The notes under the pieces: model-generated | Databases searched by the model: none | Told to the model about the DNA's origin: nothing | What the model saw: only the letters and a program-made list of their open reading frames with translations | Shown: positions 1-9,833 of the stretch, one piece after another | Position numbering within the stretch: position 1 is the first letter of the stretch | How the letters are laid out: each line of letters begins with the position of its first letter | Made by a program: the position numbers and the translations under genes | Assembly: GCA_016718345.1 (NCBI GenBank) | Contig: JADKDN010000010.1 | Span: 1 to 64,000, forward strand | Direction: 5' to 3' | Source of the DNA: Flavobacterium sp. | GTDB taxonomy: Bacteria > Bacteroidota > Bacteroidia > Flavobacteriales > Flavobacteriaceae | Length of the DNA: 64,000 nt

Positions 1-215
1 CCGTATTGAAAACATGTTGGTTCGTCTTTTAGAAAATAGGCAATTAATTTGTAAACAATTGGATAATCGCTTTCTAGGATTTTAAAATGACTGCCGTATA
101 ATTCAACTCCTTTGTTTTCTAACCATTTAATAACCTCATCATAGCTATAATGGCTCTGAATAGTCTTTATCGGTTGTTGTGTTGAGTTGTTTTGCTCTGT
201 TTGGTTGTTCTGCAT
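1..215 (-). CDS. Partial mobile-element protein, possible ATPase N-terminus
   Basis: The minus strand has an open frame from an ATG at 213-215 that runs off the left edge of the window (71 codons visible). It overlaps the 3' end of the upstream gene in another frame, as expected for translationally coupled genes. The visible part starts with a Gln/Asn-rich leader, then has SYDEVIKWLENKG and a segment ending KLIAYFLKDE. No catalytic motif lies inside the window. Its position after an initiator-like HTH gene suits the AAA/DnaC-like ATPases often found there in Bacteroidota elements, but that is inference from gene order. The continuation left of base 1 would show whether a Walker A motif follows. 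Confidence 0.5.
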   Translation of the reverse strand, partial: MQNNQTEQNNSTQQPIKTIQSHYSYDEVIKWLENKGVELYGSHFKILESDYPIVYKLIAYFLKDEPTCFQY

Positions 216-1047
216 TTGAAATGAATTTTGGTGCGTTAATCATCCAATTTTGTGCTGCTGCTTGCCAATCGACCATTGGGGTTTTTCCACCAACTAACCA
301 ACCAACACTTTTGAAGTAGTTGAAGAATTTTTGAGCTTCTTGATCTGGAAAGTTATTTTCTAGAAAATAGGTTTTGACTTCTTCGATTGTTGGCTGTAAG
401 TTTACCTGACTGCCACTGGCAGTCCTCCTCTTAATATCAAATGCTCGGGATGACAAATCGGAATTCTCAAATTCCTCTTTCTTTTTTTCGCGCAACTTTT
501 TTTCTTTCTCTTCTGTTTCGTTTTTTAAATCCAAATTATTTATTTCTTCAAAATTTTTTGTGTGCTTTTCCAAGTTTGAAACGTTATTATCGTTTAAAAT
601 GTTTGTATTGTTTATATAGTTTATAGAAGATACTACTGCTTGTTCAGTACCTGTTTCACTACTAGTACAAGACTTGTTCAAAGCTTGTTCAGAAACAAGT
701 TCAATAATTGGTTCATTTTTTGGTTTTCTTTCGGATTTTGGTAGCGGTTTTAAATCTTCTGAAAAATTGAATAAAATGACATGACTTCCTTTGAATGGAT
801 TGTATGATGGTTCGTAATTGATGTAACCCAAACTATGCAAGTTCTTCAGACATTTGTGATAGGTTGCTTTGGAACTGATTTTGCTTATTCGCATTACCTC
901 ATCGCGATTGATACTTATTGGATTTTTGAAGCGGTTGCAGTTCCAAAACTGAAATAAAGCAATGTACAAGCTAACGTGTGTTGGATTGAGTGTTTTGTCT
1001 ATAGCTACTTTTTCGAAGAAACCGGTTAGGTGTTTGATGTAGTTCAT
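145..1047 (-). CDS. Initiator/HTH-like mobile-element protein
   Basis: A 300-residue protein. Residues about 20-90 resemble a winged-helix replication-initiator or transcription-regulator domain (SINRDEVMRISKISSKATY region). A low-complexity, charged Lys/Glu-rich linker follows at about 150-205. The C-terminal part carries VGWLVGGKTPMVDWQAAAQNW, a motif I associate with HTH proteins of Bacteroidota integrative elements. It lies downstream of an excisionase-like HTH gene and overlaps the next ORF (1-215). DNA binding for replication or transfer control is inferred from architecture and context. I do not recognise a named family member. Confidence 0.6.
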   Translation of the reverse strand: MNYIKHLTGFFEKVAIDKTLNPTHVSLYIALFQFWNCNRFKNPISINRDEVMRISKISSKATYHKCLKNLHSLGYINYEPSYNPFKGSHVILFNFSEDLKPLPKSERKPKNEPIIELVSEQALNKSCTSSETGTEQAVVSSINYINNTNILNDNNVSNLEKHTKNFEEINNLDLKNETEEKEKKLREKKKEEFENSDLSSRAFDIKRRTASGSQVNLQPTIEEVKTYFLENNFPDQEAQKFFNYFKSVGWLVGGKTPMVDWQAAAQNWMINAPKFISNAEQPNRAKQLNTTTDKDYSEPL

Positions 1048-1148
1048 GTTGAATTACGAATTAAAAATTATGGTTTACAAGATTCTCGATACATTTTTCT
1101 AAAAAGCTGTCGCATTTTAGAAAAACACTCGAACTGACGAGTAGCTTA

Positions 1149-1436
1149 CTATTTGAACAGAGTAGGCAAGGCATTTACCTTATTTCCATTTAATAACTTA
1201 TCAATATCTGAATTGTCGTAGTACATTATGCCGCCTATTTTGGTATAGGTTAGTGTTCCGTTGATGCGGAGATTTTGTAAAGTACCAGGAGAAATGTTTA
1301 ACAGTTTGCGGACTTCATTGGATTTGAGCCACTGTTTTGTTTGTTGCGGTTTGGATTGAATGATTTCTTTTAAATCGTTTAAAAGAAGACTTCTGAATTC
1401 GTTTAAATCTTCGCGAGTAATTACTTCGATTGCCAT
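1149..1436 (-). CDS. Excisionase-like helix-turn-helix protein
   Basis: A 95-residue protein with a C-terminal MerR-like HTH_17 fold at about residues 36-86 (WLKSNEVRKLLNISPGTLQNL, then GGIMYYDNSDID). This is the usual pattern of the small DNA-binding proteins that accompany Bacteroidota integrative elements and act as excisionases or transcription factors. It is transcribed with the initiator-like gene, 101 bp downstream. A pair of direct CACAAGT repeats lies 54-74 bp upstream of its start and is a candidate operator. The family call is solid; the excisionase role is inference. Confidence 0.7.
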   Translation of the reverse strand: MAIEVITREDLNEFRSLLLNDLKEIIQSKPQQTKQWLKSNEVRKLLNISPGTLQNLRINGTLTYTKIGGIMYYDNSDIDKLLNGNKVNALPTLFK

Positions 1437-1489
1437 AACGTATATTTTAGATTGTTATGGTACAAATTTGTAGTATTTGAATAGTTTTA

Positions 1490-1514
1490 AATCACAAGTC
1501 AATCACAAGTTGTG
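1490..1514. repeat. Direct repeat with palindromic centre upstream of the HTH gene
   Basis: AATCACAAGT occurs at 1490-1499 and again at 1501-1510. The second copy runs into TTGTG, giving the odd-centred palindrome CACAAGTTGTG at 1504-1514. Two same-direction CACAA half-sites plus one inverted copy lie between RteC and the HTH gene, where an operator would be expected. Confidence 0.45.
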
Positions 1515-1549
1515 AATGATTTTTATTCAAAGTATTGTATTTATTGATG

Positions 1550-2399
1550 TTACAGCAAGTCGTCTGTATTTTCCATACGTTTCACTAATTTTTCTTTTAA
1601 TGAGTTTAGGAATTTGGTTTGGTCTGATTTTCGCATTCGAATTTCAAGGAAAGCACGGTGGTACTGCCCTAAGTCGATATCAAACACCACCTCAAAGTAT
1701 TCTGCAATATCCTTTAAATCGGATGCACCATTGTTGAACACACCTTCGGTATGAAGAGCATATAAAAGCTCTATTAATGCGACTTTAGAGCCAGTCCAAG
1801 TTTGCTTCACCTTCGGTTGAACTTGTGATTTTTCTTTTGGGTCTTTATTTTCCATCATCAATAATTTATCTTCTAGATAAACTTGGATTAAATCGTGTGC
1901 CAAAATCTTTGCCACTTTAAAATCATGAGAGGTTGAAAAAGTATGATCTGCTTCAAAATAAAAGCTATCTAAAGCTAACTTTACATCAATTTTACCTCGT
2001 AGAAAATATTTATGATCTAAATAGCTACTTCCTGTTCTGTAATATCTATAGAAGTCTAAATTACCATCAAAATATCTTTTAAGTTTATCCAGTTCGTTAT
2101 TTAGGTATTTTTTGAGAATTCGTTCTCCCTCCATGTGGTTTCTTGCTTTCAATTTTAAATATTGCATTATAATAAATTAGTTTGGATGTAAATTTGGGTT
2201 TTACAATTTTAAAAAATTCAATTTCTTGTTGTTGTGATTTATTCTTTTCTTTTTCAAATAATCTTTTTAATTTTTGGATCGATTTCAAAATAATATCAAT
2301 AGCACTTTCACAACGCTTGATTGGGTCGTCAATTTCTAAATCGGTAAAATTTAGTTGTTCGTTTAAATCAGTTATTAATTGGTTGATTTTTGAGCTCAA
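1550..2399 (-). CDS. rteC: RteC domain protein (frame-disrupted)
   Basis: Two overlapping frames together make one RteC-type protein of about 280 residues. The first frame (2399 leftwards) gives the N-terminal part up to KLIYYNAIFKIESKKPHGG. The second gives ILKKYLNNELDKLKRYFDGNL, FYRYYRTGSSYLDHKYF and the rest of the domain. The shift falls near 2130, within GGAGGGAGA. RteC regulates excision and transfer genes of the Bacteroides element CTnDOT. In Flavobacteriia the domain is a common marker of integrative elements. No ATG opens the first frame, so it would start at TTG (2399), or a further break hides the start. The length matches the family, so the break is probably a sequencing error. 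Confidence 0.75.
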
Positions 2400-2440
2400 T
2401 TTCTTTTATATATTTAGTAGTTATTTTTGATTGAACCTCT

Positions 2441-4948
2441 CTAATAGTTTAAAGAAAAACCGAACGCAAATCCCATATCGCTATCATAATGTGTTCTTAA
2501 ACTTAGATTTCTTTTGAAGATGTATCTAGCATCAAGCATGAATTCTGTATCAGTATTTACCATAAAACCCATTCTTAATCGTTTAGAAACTGGAATATCT
2601 TCTCTCATTAATTGTAATCTTACGTTACCGTCTTGGAAAACTTCTGCTTGCGCAATTACGAGCATTGGTAATGTATAATTAACACCAGCACTTAAAACAG
2701 CTCTCTTGTCTTTTGTGTTTTCTTGTCCAAAAATATTACTTTCGATTTCTCCATTCATTCTTCTGTAACGCCAGTCGAAACCGATGAAAGGCATTAACCA
2801 TTGCATTTTTCCTATATATCTACCTAAATGGAATTCGGCTTCGTAACCATGCATATCATTATATCCTATTCGCCATTCTGCTCCTAAACTCCATCGTGTA
2901 TTTTGGATCATTGCCATTCCGTCATTACCATTTGTTGCAAAATCATTTTCTGCCATAAAATGAAAAGCTCTATCATCGGCAAATAATTTTCTTTGTGCTA
3001 ATTTTGGATTTGGAATAAGTGGATTTGGAGCTTGATTTTCATAGGTAAAAACTCTTCCCATACCAGCCATCATGTGATATAAAATGTGACAGTGAAAAAA
3101 CCAATCGCCTTCTACATTTGCATTGAATTCAATTACATTTGTTTCCATTGGCATTAAATCCATTATATTTTTTAAGGGTGCAAACTCTTCTTGACCATTG
3201 ATAATTCTGAAATCATGACCATGCAAGTGCATTGGATGGCGCATCATCGAACCATTGTAAAGTGTAATTCTAATGTTTTCTCCTTTTTTTATTAGGATTT
3301 TATCTGTTTCAGAAACTACTTTATTGTCTAAACTCCAAACATATCGGTTCATGTTACCTGTTAGTTCAAAACGAAGTTCTTTTACTGGGGCATCTTTGGG
3401 TAAAGTTGTTTTCTCTGTCGCTTTTAGCATAGCATAATTGAGCGTTGTAATAGTAGATAATGCATTGGCATTGTACTGATTTTGATTGTGTTTGGAATGA
3501 TCATTATTCATTTCCATACTACTCTCATTTTCCTTGTTTTTTACATTTGTAGCACCCGTTATTTCTGGGTACATTACTACATTCATATCCATTTGATTTA
3601 AGGACATACTCATTCCCATATCGTCCAAATCTCCGTTCATTTTCATCATACCGTTCATCATTTTCATTCCTTCAAAATATTTCAATTTAGGTAAAGGAGC
3701 AATTAATTGTTTGATGCCATTCCCAATGTATAATGAAGTTGATTTAGTCCTATCTTCTGGAGTTGCTAAAAATTCGTATGAAGTTTTATCGGCAGGAATT
3801 GTAATTATAACATCATAGGTTTCTGATACGGCAATCAATAATCTATCTACTTCAACTGGTTCTACATCATTACCATCACTAGCTACAACGGTAATTTTAC
3901 CACCTGCGTAAGTCAACCAAAAATAGGATGAAGCTCCACCATTAGCTATTCGCAGTCGAACTTTATCACCACCTTTGAATTGTGATAATTGGCTTTCATT
4001 TTTACCGTTAATAAGAAACTTTTCATAATATATATCACTCACATCCATAGCGTTCATTCGTTTCCATTCGTTGGCAATTTTTGTTTTGAAATGACCTTGC
4101 CTTATCGCTTCTGCATAGCTTTGAGTTGTACCTTTTTTGATGGCGAACCAATCAGTTGCATTGTGTAACATTCTATGAATGTTTTCGGGTTTTAAATTGG
4201 TCCATTCACTTAAAATTAATGGAACAGTTGGTAAATCATCTATTCCTTTTCGGAAAGTTTTATCTTTTTGTTTTTTGTTCATGATGAACATACCATACAT
4301 GCCGATTTGTTCCTGTAAGCCCGAATGGCTGTGATACCAATGTGTTCCGTTTTGTATGATTGGAAATGTGTACTTGTGTATTGTGCCAGGTTTAATTGGC
4401 ATCTGCGTTAAGTTGGGAACACCATCTTCTTTATTAGGTAAAAACAAACCATGCCAATGCAATGATGTTTCTTCTTTTAGTTGGTTGTGTACATAAATTT
4501 CGGCAATATCACCTTCATTAAATGTTAGTGTTGGCATTGGAATTTGACCATTAACCGCAATGGCTCTTTTTTCTTTACCAGAATAATTGACGATTGTGTC
4601 ACGAACATATAAATCGTATCGGACTACTTTTGGAGGTTCATCTTTTATCACTCTCTTTTTTGCAGGTGGATTCACTGTTACTTTTTCCATGTTTTTCATA
4701 TCATGGCTGTTATCAGTTTTGGTTTTTTCTACAGCAGATTTTTCAGCAATAGGCTTTTTAGCAGGTGTTGTAGTTTTTGGTTTTTCTTTTACTAACGCCA
4801 TTCCACACTTTGGACATTTTCCAGGTTTTGGAGAATGGATTTCAGGGTGCATTACACAAGTGTAAAAAGTTTGCTGTGAATTGCTTTGAGCAACAACAAA
4901 ATGATTTATAAAAAAAAGAAAAACGATAATTGATAACTTGGTTTTCAT
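2441..4948 (-). CDS. Multicopper oxidase with HMBD and fused CopB-like barrel
   Basis: An 835-residue periplasmic or outer-membrane-associated copper oxidase, probably oxidising Cu(I). A signal peptide (about 1-20) is followed by a heavy-metal-binding domain (28-55, YTCVMHPE...CPKCGM). Copper ligand motifs are HWHGL (164-168), HWYHSHSG (203-210), HPMHLHGH, and HCHILYH with an axial Met (about 640-665). A Met-rich stretch at about 425-455 (KMMNGMMKMNG and following) resembles CueO/CopA copper-loading segments. From about residue 700 the protein changes to beta-rich sequence (LGAEWRIGY, GFDWRYRR, ending AFGFSLNY) that resembles CopB, which is normally a separate outer-membrane protein. It is the last gene of the copper cluster. 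Catalytic assignment is strong; the barrel function is inference. Confidence 0.88.
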   Translation of the reverse strand: MKTKLSIIVFLFFINHFVVAQSNSQQTFYTCVMHPEIHSPKPGKCPKCGMALVKEKPKTTTPAKKPIAEKSAVEKTKTDNSHDMKNMEKVTVNPPAKKRVIKDEPPKVVRYDLYVRDTIVNYSGKEKRAIAVNGQIPMPTLTFNEGDIAEIYVHNQLKEETSLHWHGLFLPNKEDGVPNLTQMPIKPGTIHKYTFPIIQNGTHWYHSHSGLQEQIGMYGMFIMNKKQKDKTFRKGIDDLPTVPLILSEWTNLKPENIHRMLHNATDWFAIKKGTTQSYAEAIRQGHFKTKIANEWKRMNAMDVSDIYYEKFLINGKNESQLSQFKGGDKVRLRIANGGASSYFWLTYAGGKITVVASDGNDVEPVEVDRLLIAVSETYDVIITIPADKTSYEFLATPEDRTKSTSLYIGNGIKQLIAPLPKLKYFEGMKMMNGMMKMNGDLDDMGMSMSLNQMDMNVVMYPEITGATNVKNKENESSMEMNNDHSKHNQNQYNANALSTITTLNYAMLKATEKTTLPKDAPVKELRFELTGNMNRYVWSLDNKVVSETDKILIKKGENIRITLYNGSMMRHPMHLHGHDFRIINGQEEFAPLKNIMDLMPMETNVIEFNANVEGDWFFHCHILYHMMAGMGRVFTYENQAPNPLIPNPKLAQRKLFADDRAFHFMAENDFATNGNDGMAMIQNTRWSLGAEWRIGYNDMHGYEAEFHLGRYIGKMQWLMPFIGFDWRYRRMNGEIESNIFGQENTKDKRAVLSAGVNYTLPMLVIAQAEVFQDGNVRLQLMREDIPVSKRLRMGFMVNTDTEFMLDARYIFKRNLSLRTHYDSDMGFAFGFSLNY

Positions 4949-4952
4949 GACT

Positions 4953-5824
4953 TTATTTTTTTAACAACATTTCCCAATCCGCTATTCTTTTATTTAGTGT
5001 CTCGATTGTACTTTTCATTTTTTCCTTATCGGCTAAGGTAATTGCCCTTTTGCTGCTTCAATTGCATTGGTATAATCTTTTAATTCGGATGCTATTTTTT
5101 GTCTTAAATTTGGGTAATTGAAATTTTCAGGTTTTAATTTTTCGGCTTCTAAAAGCCATGTCATTGCCAGTTTATAATCTCTATTGGTGTTGTAATAGTA
5201 ATTAGCTGCCTGAAATAATAAATTAGCATCCTGAGATTTCCCTTTAATGATATGCTGGTCTATTAATGCTAGTATAGTATCGTCTTCCTTGCTCTTTATT
5301 GGTATTTTAACCATAGTGTTTTCCCAAAGTATTTTCAGAAATGCTTCACCCTTGCTGTTGATGTCATTTAAATCGATTGTAAATGTTTCATAGAAGTTAG
5401 AGCTTTTTTCGACAGGAACTTTGAAACGCATCACATCCTTTTTTTCATCATAGCCGGTTTCGCCATGTAAAGTAGTATCTGTGTTGATAATTATAGTCCA
5501 CTCATTGATTGAAGGAATTGTGAATATTGAGTAACTACCTGTTTTTAATACATTGTTGCCAAATGAAATATCTTCGGAAGTAGTTATTACAGTACAATCA
5601 CTTGCCCCTGTTCGCCAAAGTTTATCAAATGGTACTAACTCCCCAAATATTTTTCGTCCTCTGACTAAAGGTCTGCTATATGAAATTTTTATTTTTGCGC
5701 TACCCACTTCTTGCTCATACGATGCTGCAGGGCTAGCTGCAGTTACTCTAATTTGAACTTTGTCTTGTGCTGACAGTATTACAGATTGCAAAAGCATAAA
5801 GCTTAATAGGATGTTTTTTTTCAT
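4953..5824 (-). CDS. DUF2911 domain protein (frame-disrupted near the end)
   Basis: A secreted protein with a signal peptide (1-19) and a DUF2911 domain at about 25-170 (KISYSRPLVRGRKIFGELVPF, LWRTGASDCT). An alpha-helical TPR-like C-terminal region follows (ANYYYNTNRDYKLAMTWLLEAEKL). As written, the frame stops at 5033 after AAKGQLP. Adding one A to the run at about 5050 gives AAKRAITLADKEKMK and a continuation to a stop at 4953-4955 ending DWEMLLKK, which is the typical end for this family. DUF2911 has no established function. Here it lies between MerC-GDCCVxC and the multicopper oxidase, so it is co-inherited with copper genes. Confidence 0.8.
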
Positions 5825-5917
5825 TTATTTTAATTTTTAAATATGTTGGAATATTAATCTAATTCTTTAAGCTTAGCTTTCATTTTGTTAGCTTCCGCAT
5901 GCTGCCCTGTACTATTT

Positions 5918-6527
5918 TTAGCAGCACTTTTCACCTGATTGAATAGGTGGACATTTTACAGTGCCATAGCTGCAATAAACACAACAATCACCTTGTTTAG
6001 GTTTCACTATTTTTTTACAGTTTTCGCATTCATAGAAGAATTGACAAGCATCAGTAGGCATCATTTCTTCTTTTTTGTGACCGCAATGTGGACATGTTAT
6101 TTTTGATTTCAGTTCTACTGATTTACCGTTGTACATCGTGCAAGTATTACAGCCATAGTGAAGTTTGTTTCTATGATAATTGACTATTGTAGCGATAAGA
6201 AGCCCGAACATACCAGTATATAAAAAATAGGACTGATAATCATTATTACAAAAGTAATAGCTGTAAAAAATGATTATTGTACTTGGAATAGCTATCAACA
6301 AAGGATATAGGCATCTATGCAGGCGATAGGAAAGAAAAAAGCCAACTAAAGATATTATAGACCATCCCTTGAAAAATCCACATTGTCCAACCTCCAAAAA
6401 GTTCAAAACTACCTAAACCTAAAGCAGATGCTACAAATGCAAAAAGAGGGAAACAGCAAGGCGAAAGCAATGCTGTAAAGAACATCCCGATTGTTCCTAA
6501 TTTATCTATGTTATTTTTTAGTTTCAT
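5918..6527 (-). CDS. MerC-type membrane protein fused to GDCCVxC domain (frame-disrupted)
   Basis: Two frames join near 6355 into one protein of about 203 residues. The N-terminal frame has a MerC-like membrane domain (LSPCCFPLFAFVASALGLG). The second frame supplies more membrane helices (GFFLSYRLHRCLYP, SYYFCNNDYQSYFLY). The end is a soluble zinc-ribbon-like tail with CPHCGHKKEEMMPTDACQFF, YECENCKK and the signature GDCCVYCSYGTVKCPP. MerC transports Hg(II) inward in mercury operons, but related proteins occur with other metals. GDCCVxC proteins are usually separate small thiol or seleno-proteins. It starts 18 bp downstream of copA. Transport of a thiophilic metal is inference. Confidence 0.75.
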
Positions 6528-6545
6528 TCGTGTTATCGTTAATTA

Positions 6546-9082
6546 TTATAGTTTTAAACCTCTTAGTCTCAGGGCATTGATAATAACAGATACGGAGCTG
6601 AAAGACATTGCCAAAGCTGCAATCATAGGAGATAGTAAAATTCCGAAAACCGGATATAACACACCAGCTGCAATTGGGACACCAAGTACATTATAGAAAA
6701 AGGCAAAAAATAGATTTTGCTTGATATTACCCATAACAGCGTGGCTTAAATTCTTAGCTTTTACAATGCCTTGTAAATCTCCTTTGACCAGAGTTATTTT
6801 GGCACTTTCAATAGCGACATCTGTTCCTGTTCCCATTGCTATTACAATGTTGGCTTGTGCCAATGCCGGCGCATCATTTATACCATCGCCAGCCATGGCT
6901 ACAATTTTGCCTTCTGCCTGCAATTTTTTAATTTCTTTGAGTTTGTCTTCGGGTAAGCATCCAGCTTTATAGGTTTTTAATCCCAATTCATCAGCAACTG
7001 CTTTAGCTGTATTGACATTGTCACCAGTCATCATGATTACTTCGACTCCCTGGCTCATTAATTCTTTTATGGCTTCTTTGCTAGAAGTTTTAATAGCATC
7101 TGTTATAGATACAAAACCAACAGCTATGTTATCAACGGCAATGTAAGAGACTGTTTTTCCTAATTTTTGTTCAATAATGATTTTGTTCTCTAAATCGTCA
7201 GAAACTGTTGCTTTAACTTGTTCCATTAGTTTTTTATTACCTAATGCTACTTTTTTACCAGCAACTGTTCCTGTAACTCCTTTTCCGGCAACGGCTTCAA
7301 AATCTTTTACTTCGATTAAAGAAATGGATTTTGTTTTGGCATAAATTACCACAGCTTGTGCCAATGGATGTTCACTATATTGGTTTAAGGAAGCAATGCT
7401 TTGCAATAAGTCACTATCGTTGTTATTGGATGCATAAATTTTTTCGACAGATGGTTTTCCTTCGGTGATGGTTCCTGTTTTATCGGTAATTAAAACATTA
7501 ACCTTATTCATGTTCTCTAAAGCCTCAGCATTCTTTATCAAAACGCCTGATTGTGCTCCTTTGCCAACACCAACCATTACTGACATGGAGTTGCCAGACC
7601 CAGAGCACAAGGACAGGCTATAATTAATACAGCAATAGCATTTATAAAGCCATACACCAATGCTGGTTCGGGACCAAATTTTGCCCAAACAAAAAAGGTT
7701 ATTGCCGATATAATGACCACAATTGGCACAAAGTACTTGGAGATACTATCTGCTAATTTCTGAATTGGAGCTCGTGAACGACTGGCATCATTTACCATTT
7801 GCACGATTTGAGATAGCAAGGTTTCGGAACCTACTTTTTCGGCTATCATCACAAATGATTTGTTTCCGTTTATTGTTCCGGAAATTACGTTATCGCCTTT
7901 CTTTTTATCAACCGGTATTGGCTCACCAGTAATCATGGCTTCATCTATACTGCTTTCCCCATCGGTTATTTTACCGTCAACAGGAATTTTATCTCCGGGT
8001 TTTACTCTCAATAAATCGCCTTTTTTGATGTCGTGGATTGATATTACTTTATCACCGCCATCAATAACCAAAGTAGCTTCAGTTGGCGCAAGTTTTAATA
8101 ATTCTTTGATAGCTCCGCTGGTTTGGCTGTGTGCCCTTGCTTCGAGTAATTGTCCTAACAAAACTAAAGTCAGAATAACTGTTGTTGCTTCAAAGTATAA
8201 TAATACAGTTCCGTGTTCTGTTTTGAATTCACTTGGAAAAATATCCGGAAAAAACATTCCGACTAAACTAAATAAAAATGCCACTCCCGTTCCAATTCCG
8301 ATGAGTGTGAACATATTCAGATTCCAAGTAATAATTGATTTCCAGGCGCGGACAAAAAATACCCAACAGGCATAAAAAACAACAGGAAGAGATAAAATAA
8401 GCTGTACCCAGTTCCATTTGTCCGCATCCATTAGTTGCAATAAAGGATTATTGTGTGCCATTTCAATCATGGCAATGGCGAAAATGGGAACTGTAAACAC
8501 AACTGCTATTTTCATTTTCTTAACCAAATCTTTATAAGTCCTTTGGTCTTCGCTTTCGCTTGGTTCCATTGGTACTAAATCCATACCGCATATAGGACAG
8601 GAACCCGGAGTTTCACTAATTACTTCGGGATGCATTGGACAAGTATATAGTGTCTTGTTTACGGTTAGTTCAGGTGCTTTGACTAGATCCATTCCACACA
8701 CAGGACAATCGCCCGCTTTGTCATAGACTTTTTCGCCTTCGCAATGCATTGGGCAATAATATTTACCAGCGGCGTTGGTTGGTATAACAGCCTCTTTTTT
8801 ATAATTATGCTCATGAGTAGAACAACATGACTTTGCAGCGGATTCATTAGTTGTAGTATCTTCTGTAGTTTTATCATTGCTCATTTCTATGGTGTATTTT
8901 CCAACAGTCGTCAGTGCTTCCTGCAACTTTGATGTTGGAATGTGTTTGTCCATAGTAATTATGGCCACTGGTGGGCTTAATGAAACTTTTGCTTCAATAC
9001 CATCAATAGTATTCAATGCTTTCTCGACTTTAGAGCGACAACCATCGCAAGTCATTCCGGTAATGCTGTAAGTATGTATCAT
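6546..9082 (-). CDS. copA: Copper-translocating P-type ATPase CopA (frame-disrupted)
   Basis: A P1B-1 ATPase exporting Cu(I)/Ag(I) from the cytoplasm. The N-terminus has an HMA domain (GMTCDGC, about 5-70) and two heavy-metal-binding domains (about 108-135 and 146-172, each ending CPxCGMDLV). Membrane helices, the TGEP actuator loop, the membrane copper motif CPC (about 491), DKTGT, EHPL and GDGINDAPAL follow. The frame breaks directly after ACPCALGLATP at about 7586. One extra base there gives ATPMSVMVGVGKGA and restores the canonical protein of about 845 residues. The second part is otherwise complete. Upstream lies the AraC-HMA regulator. Confidence 0.92.
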
Positions 9083-9160
9083 TTTTTATATTATTTTAAT
9101 ACAAATTTCTATCATAACTGCTTTTTGTATTTGCAAAATTTTGGGTTTGATTTGCAAGAT

Positions 9161-9721
9161 TTATAAGTCTTCGATTTGCTTTCGTTTAATGGTTTTTATA
9201 TTCTTAAAGTGTGTTGGTGAAAAGCCGGTTACTTTTTTGAATTGATTACTTAAATGTGAAACGCTACTATAGTTTAAAGAGTAAGCTATTTGGCTTAGGG
9301 ATAATTCATCATAGATGATCAACTCTTTTACTTTCTCAATTTTCAGATTAATGAAGTATTTTTCAATTGTTGTGTTTTCTACTTCGGAAAAGAGGTTGCT
9401 CAAGGTATTATAGTCTTGGTGTAGCTCTTGGAATAGAAACTCGGATAGATTTGTTTTTAAATGATTGTTTTTATTTTGAACCAAATCAATAATCAATGTT
9501 TTAATCTTATCGATAGTTTTGCTTTTCCTATCATCAATCAAATCAAAGCCTACAGCATGAAGCTTTTTTAATAATTCGTTTTTTTGGATTTCCTGAATGT
9601 CATTTTTCAATTCAACTTCACCTAAATCAACTGAAACAGGATTGATGCCCATATTTTCAAATACAGATTTTACTACTATCTTGCAGCGGCTGCATACCAT
9701 ATTTTTAATGTATAGTTTCAT
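9161..9721 (-). CDS. AraC-type regulator with N-terminal HMA metal-binding domain
   Basis: A 186-residue fusion. Residues 1-62 resemble an HMA domain with the thiol pair CSRC in the expected loop (MVCSRCK). Residues about 128-180 form an AraC/XylS helix-turn-helix (LSLSQIAYSLNYSSVSHLSNQFKKVTG then FSPTHFK). This is a one-component design: a Cu(I)-binding domain joined to a DNA-binding domain, in place of CueR or CsoR, neither of which is seen in this window. It lies directly upstream of copA on the same strand, so it is the likely regulator of the copper cluster and perhaps of itself. Metal identity and targets are inference. Confidence 0.8.
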   Translation of the reverse strand: MKLYIKNMVCSRCKIVVKSVFENMGINPVSVDLGEVELKNDIQEIQKNELLKKLHAVGFDLIDDRKSKTIDKIKTLIIDLVQNKNNHLKTNLSEFLFQELHQDYNTLSNLFSEVENTTIEKYFINLKIEKVKELIIYDELSLSQIAYSLNYSSVSHLSNQFKKVTGFSPTHFKNIKTIKRKQIEDL

Positions 9722-9796
9722 CCTTTAGGTTTTAATTTATTTTGCATTTTTTTTCTTTTCATACAATTAATAGATAATCCTTTTATAGTATAAAAC

Positions 9797-9824
9797 AAAT
9801 GGTTCGTGGCAAAACGAACCATTT
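9797..9824 (-). terminator. Hairpin terminator after the 9834-10305 gene
   Basis: A perfect 10-bp stem, AAATGGTTCG (9797-9806) and CGAACCATTT (9815-9824), has an 8-base loop. On the minus strand it is followed by a T-rich stretch and lies 10 bp past the stop of the 9834-10305 gene. It would separate the Cus operon from the AraC-HMA gene. Confidence 0.7.
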
Positions 9825-9833
9825 ATTAAAAAA

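Noticed and set aside
5849..5917. An open frame reading KSAAKNSTGQHAEANKMKAKLKELD after the MerC-GDCCVxC stop
   Set aside because: It has no start codon with a binding site, follows a stop in its own frame, and the GDCCVxC protein already ends naturally in CC.
7860..8375. A 171-residue plus-strand open frame opposite copA
   Set aside because: It mirrors the codon pattern of the strong CopA coding frame and shows no family motif; it is an antisense shadow.
6546..9082. Two separate half-ATPase genes
   Set aside because: The break falls between CPC and the following helix, and one base restores a standard CopA; independent halves would not be functional.
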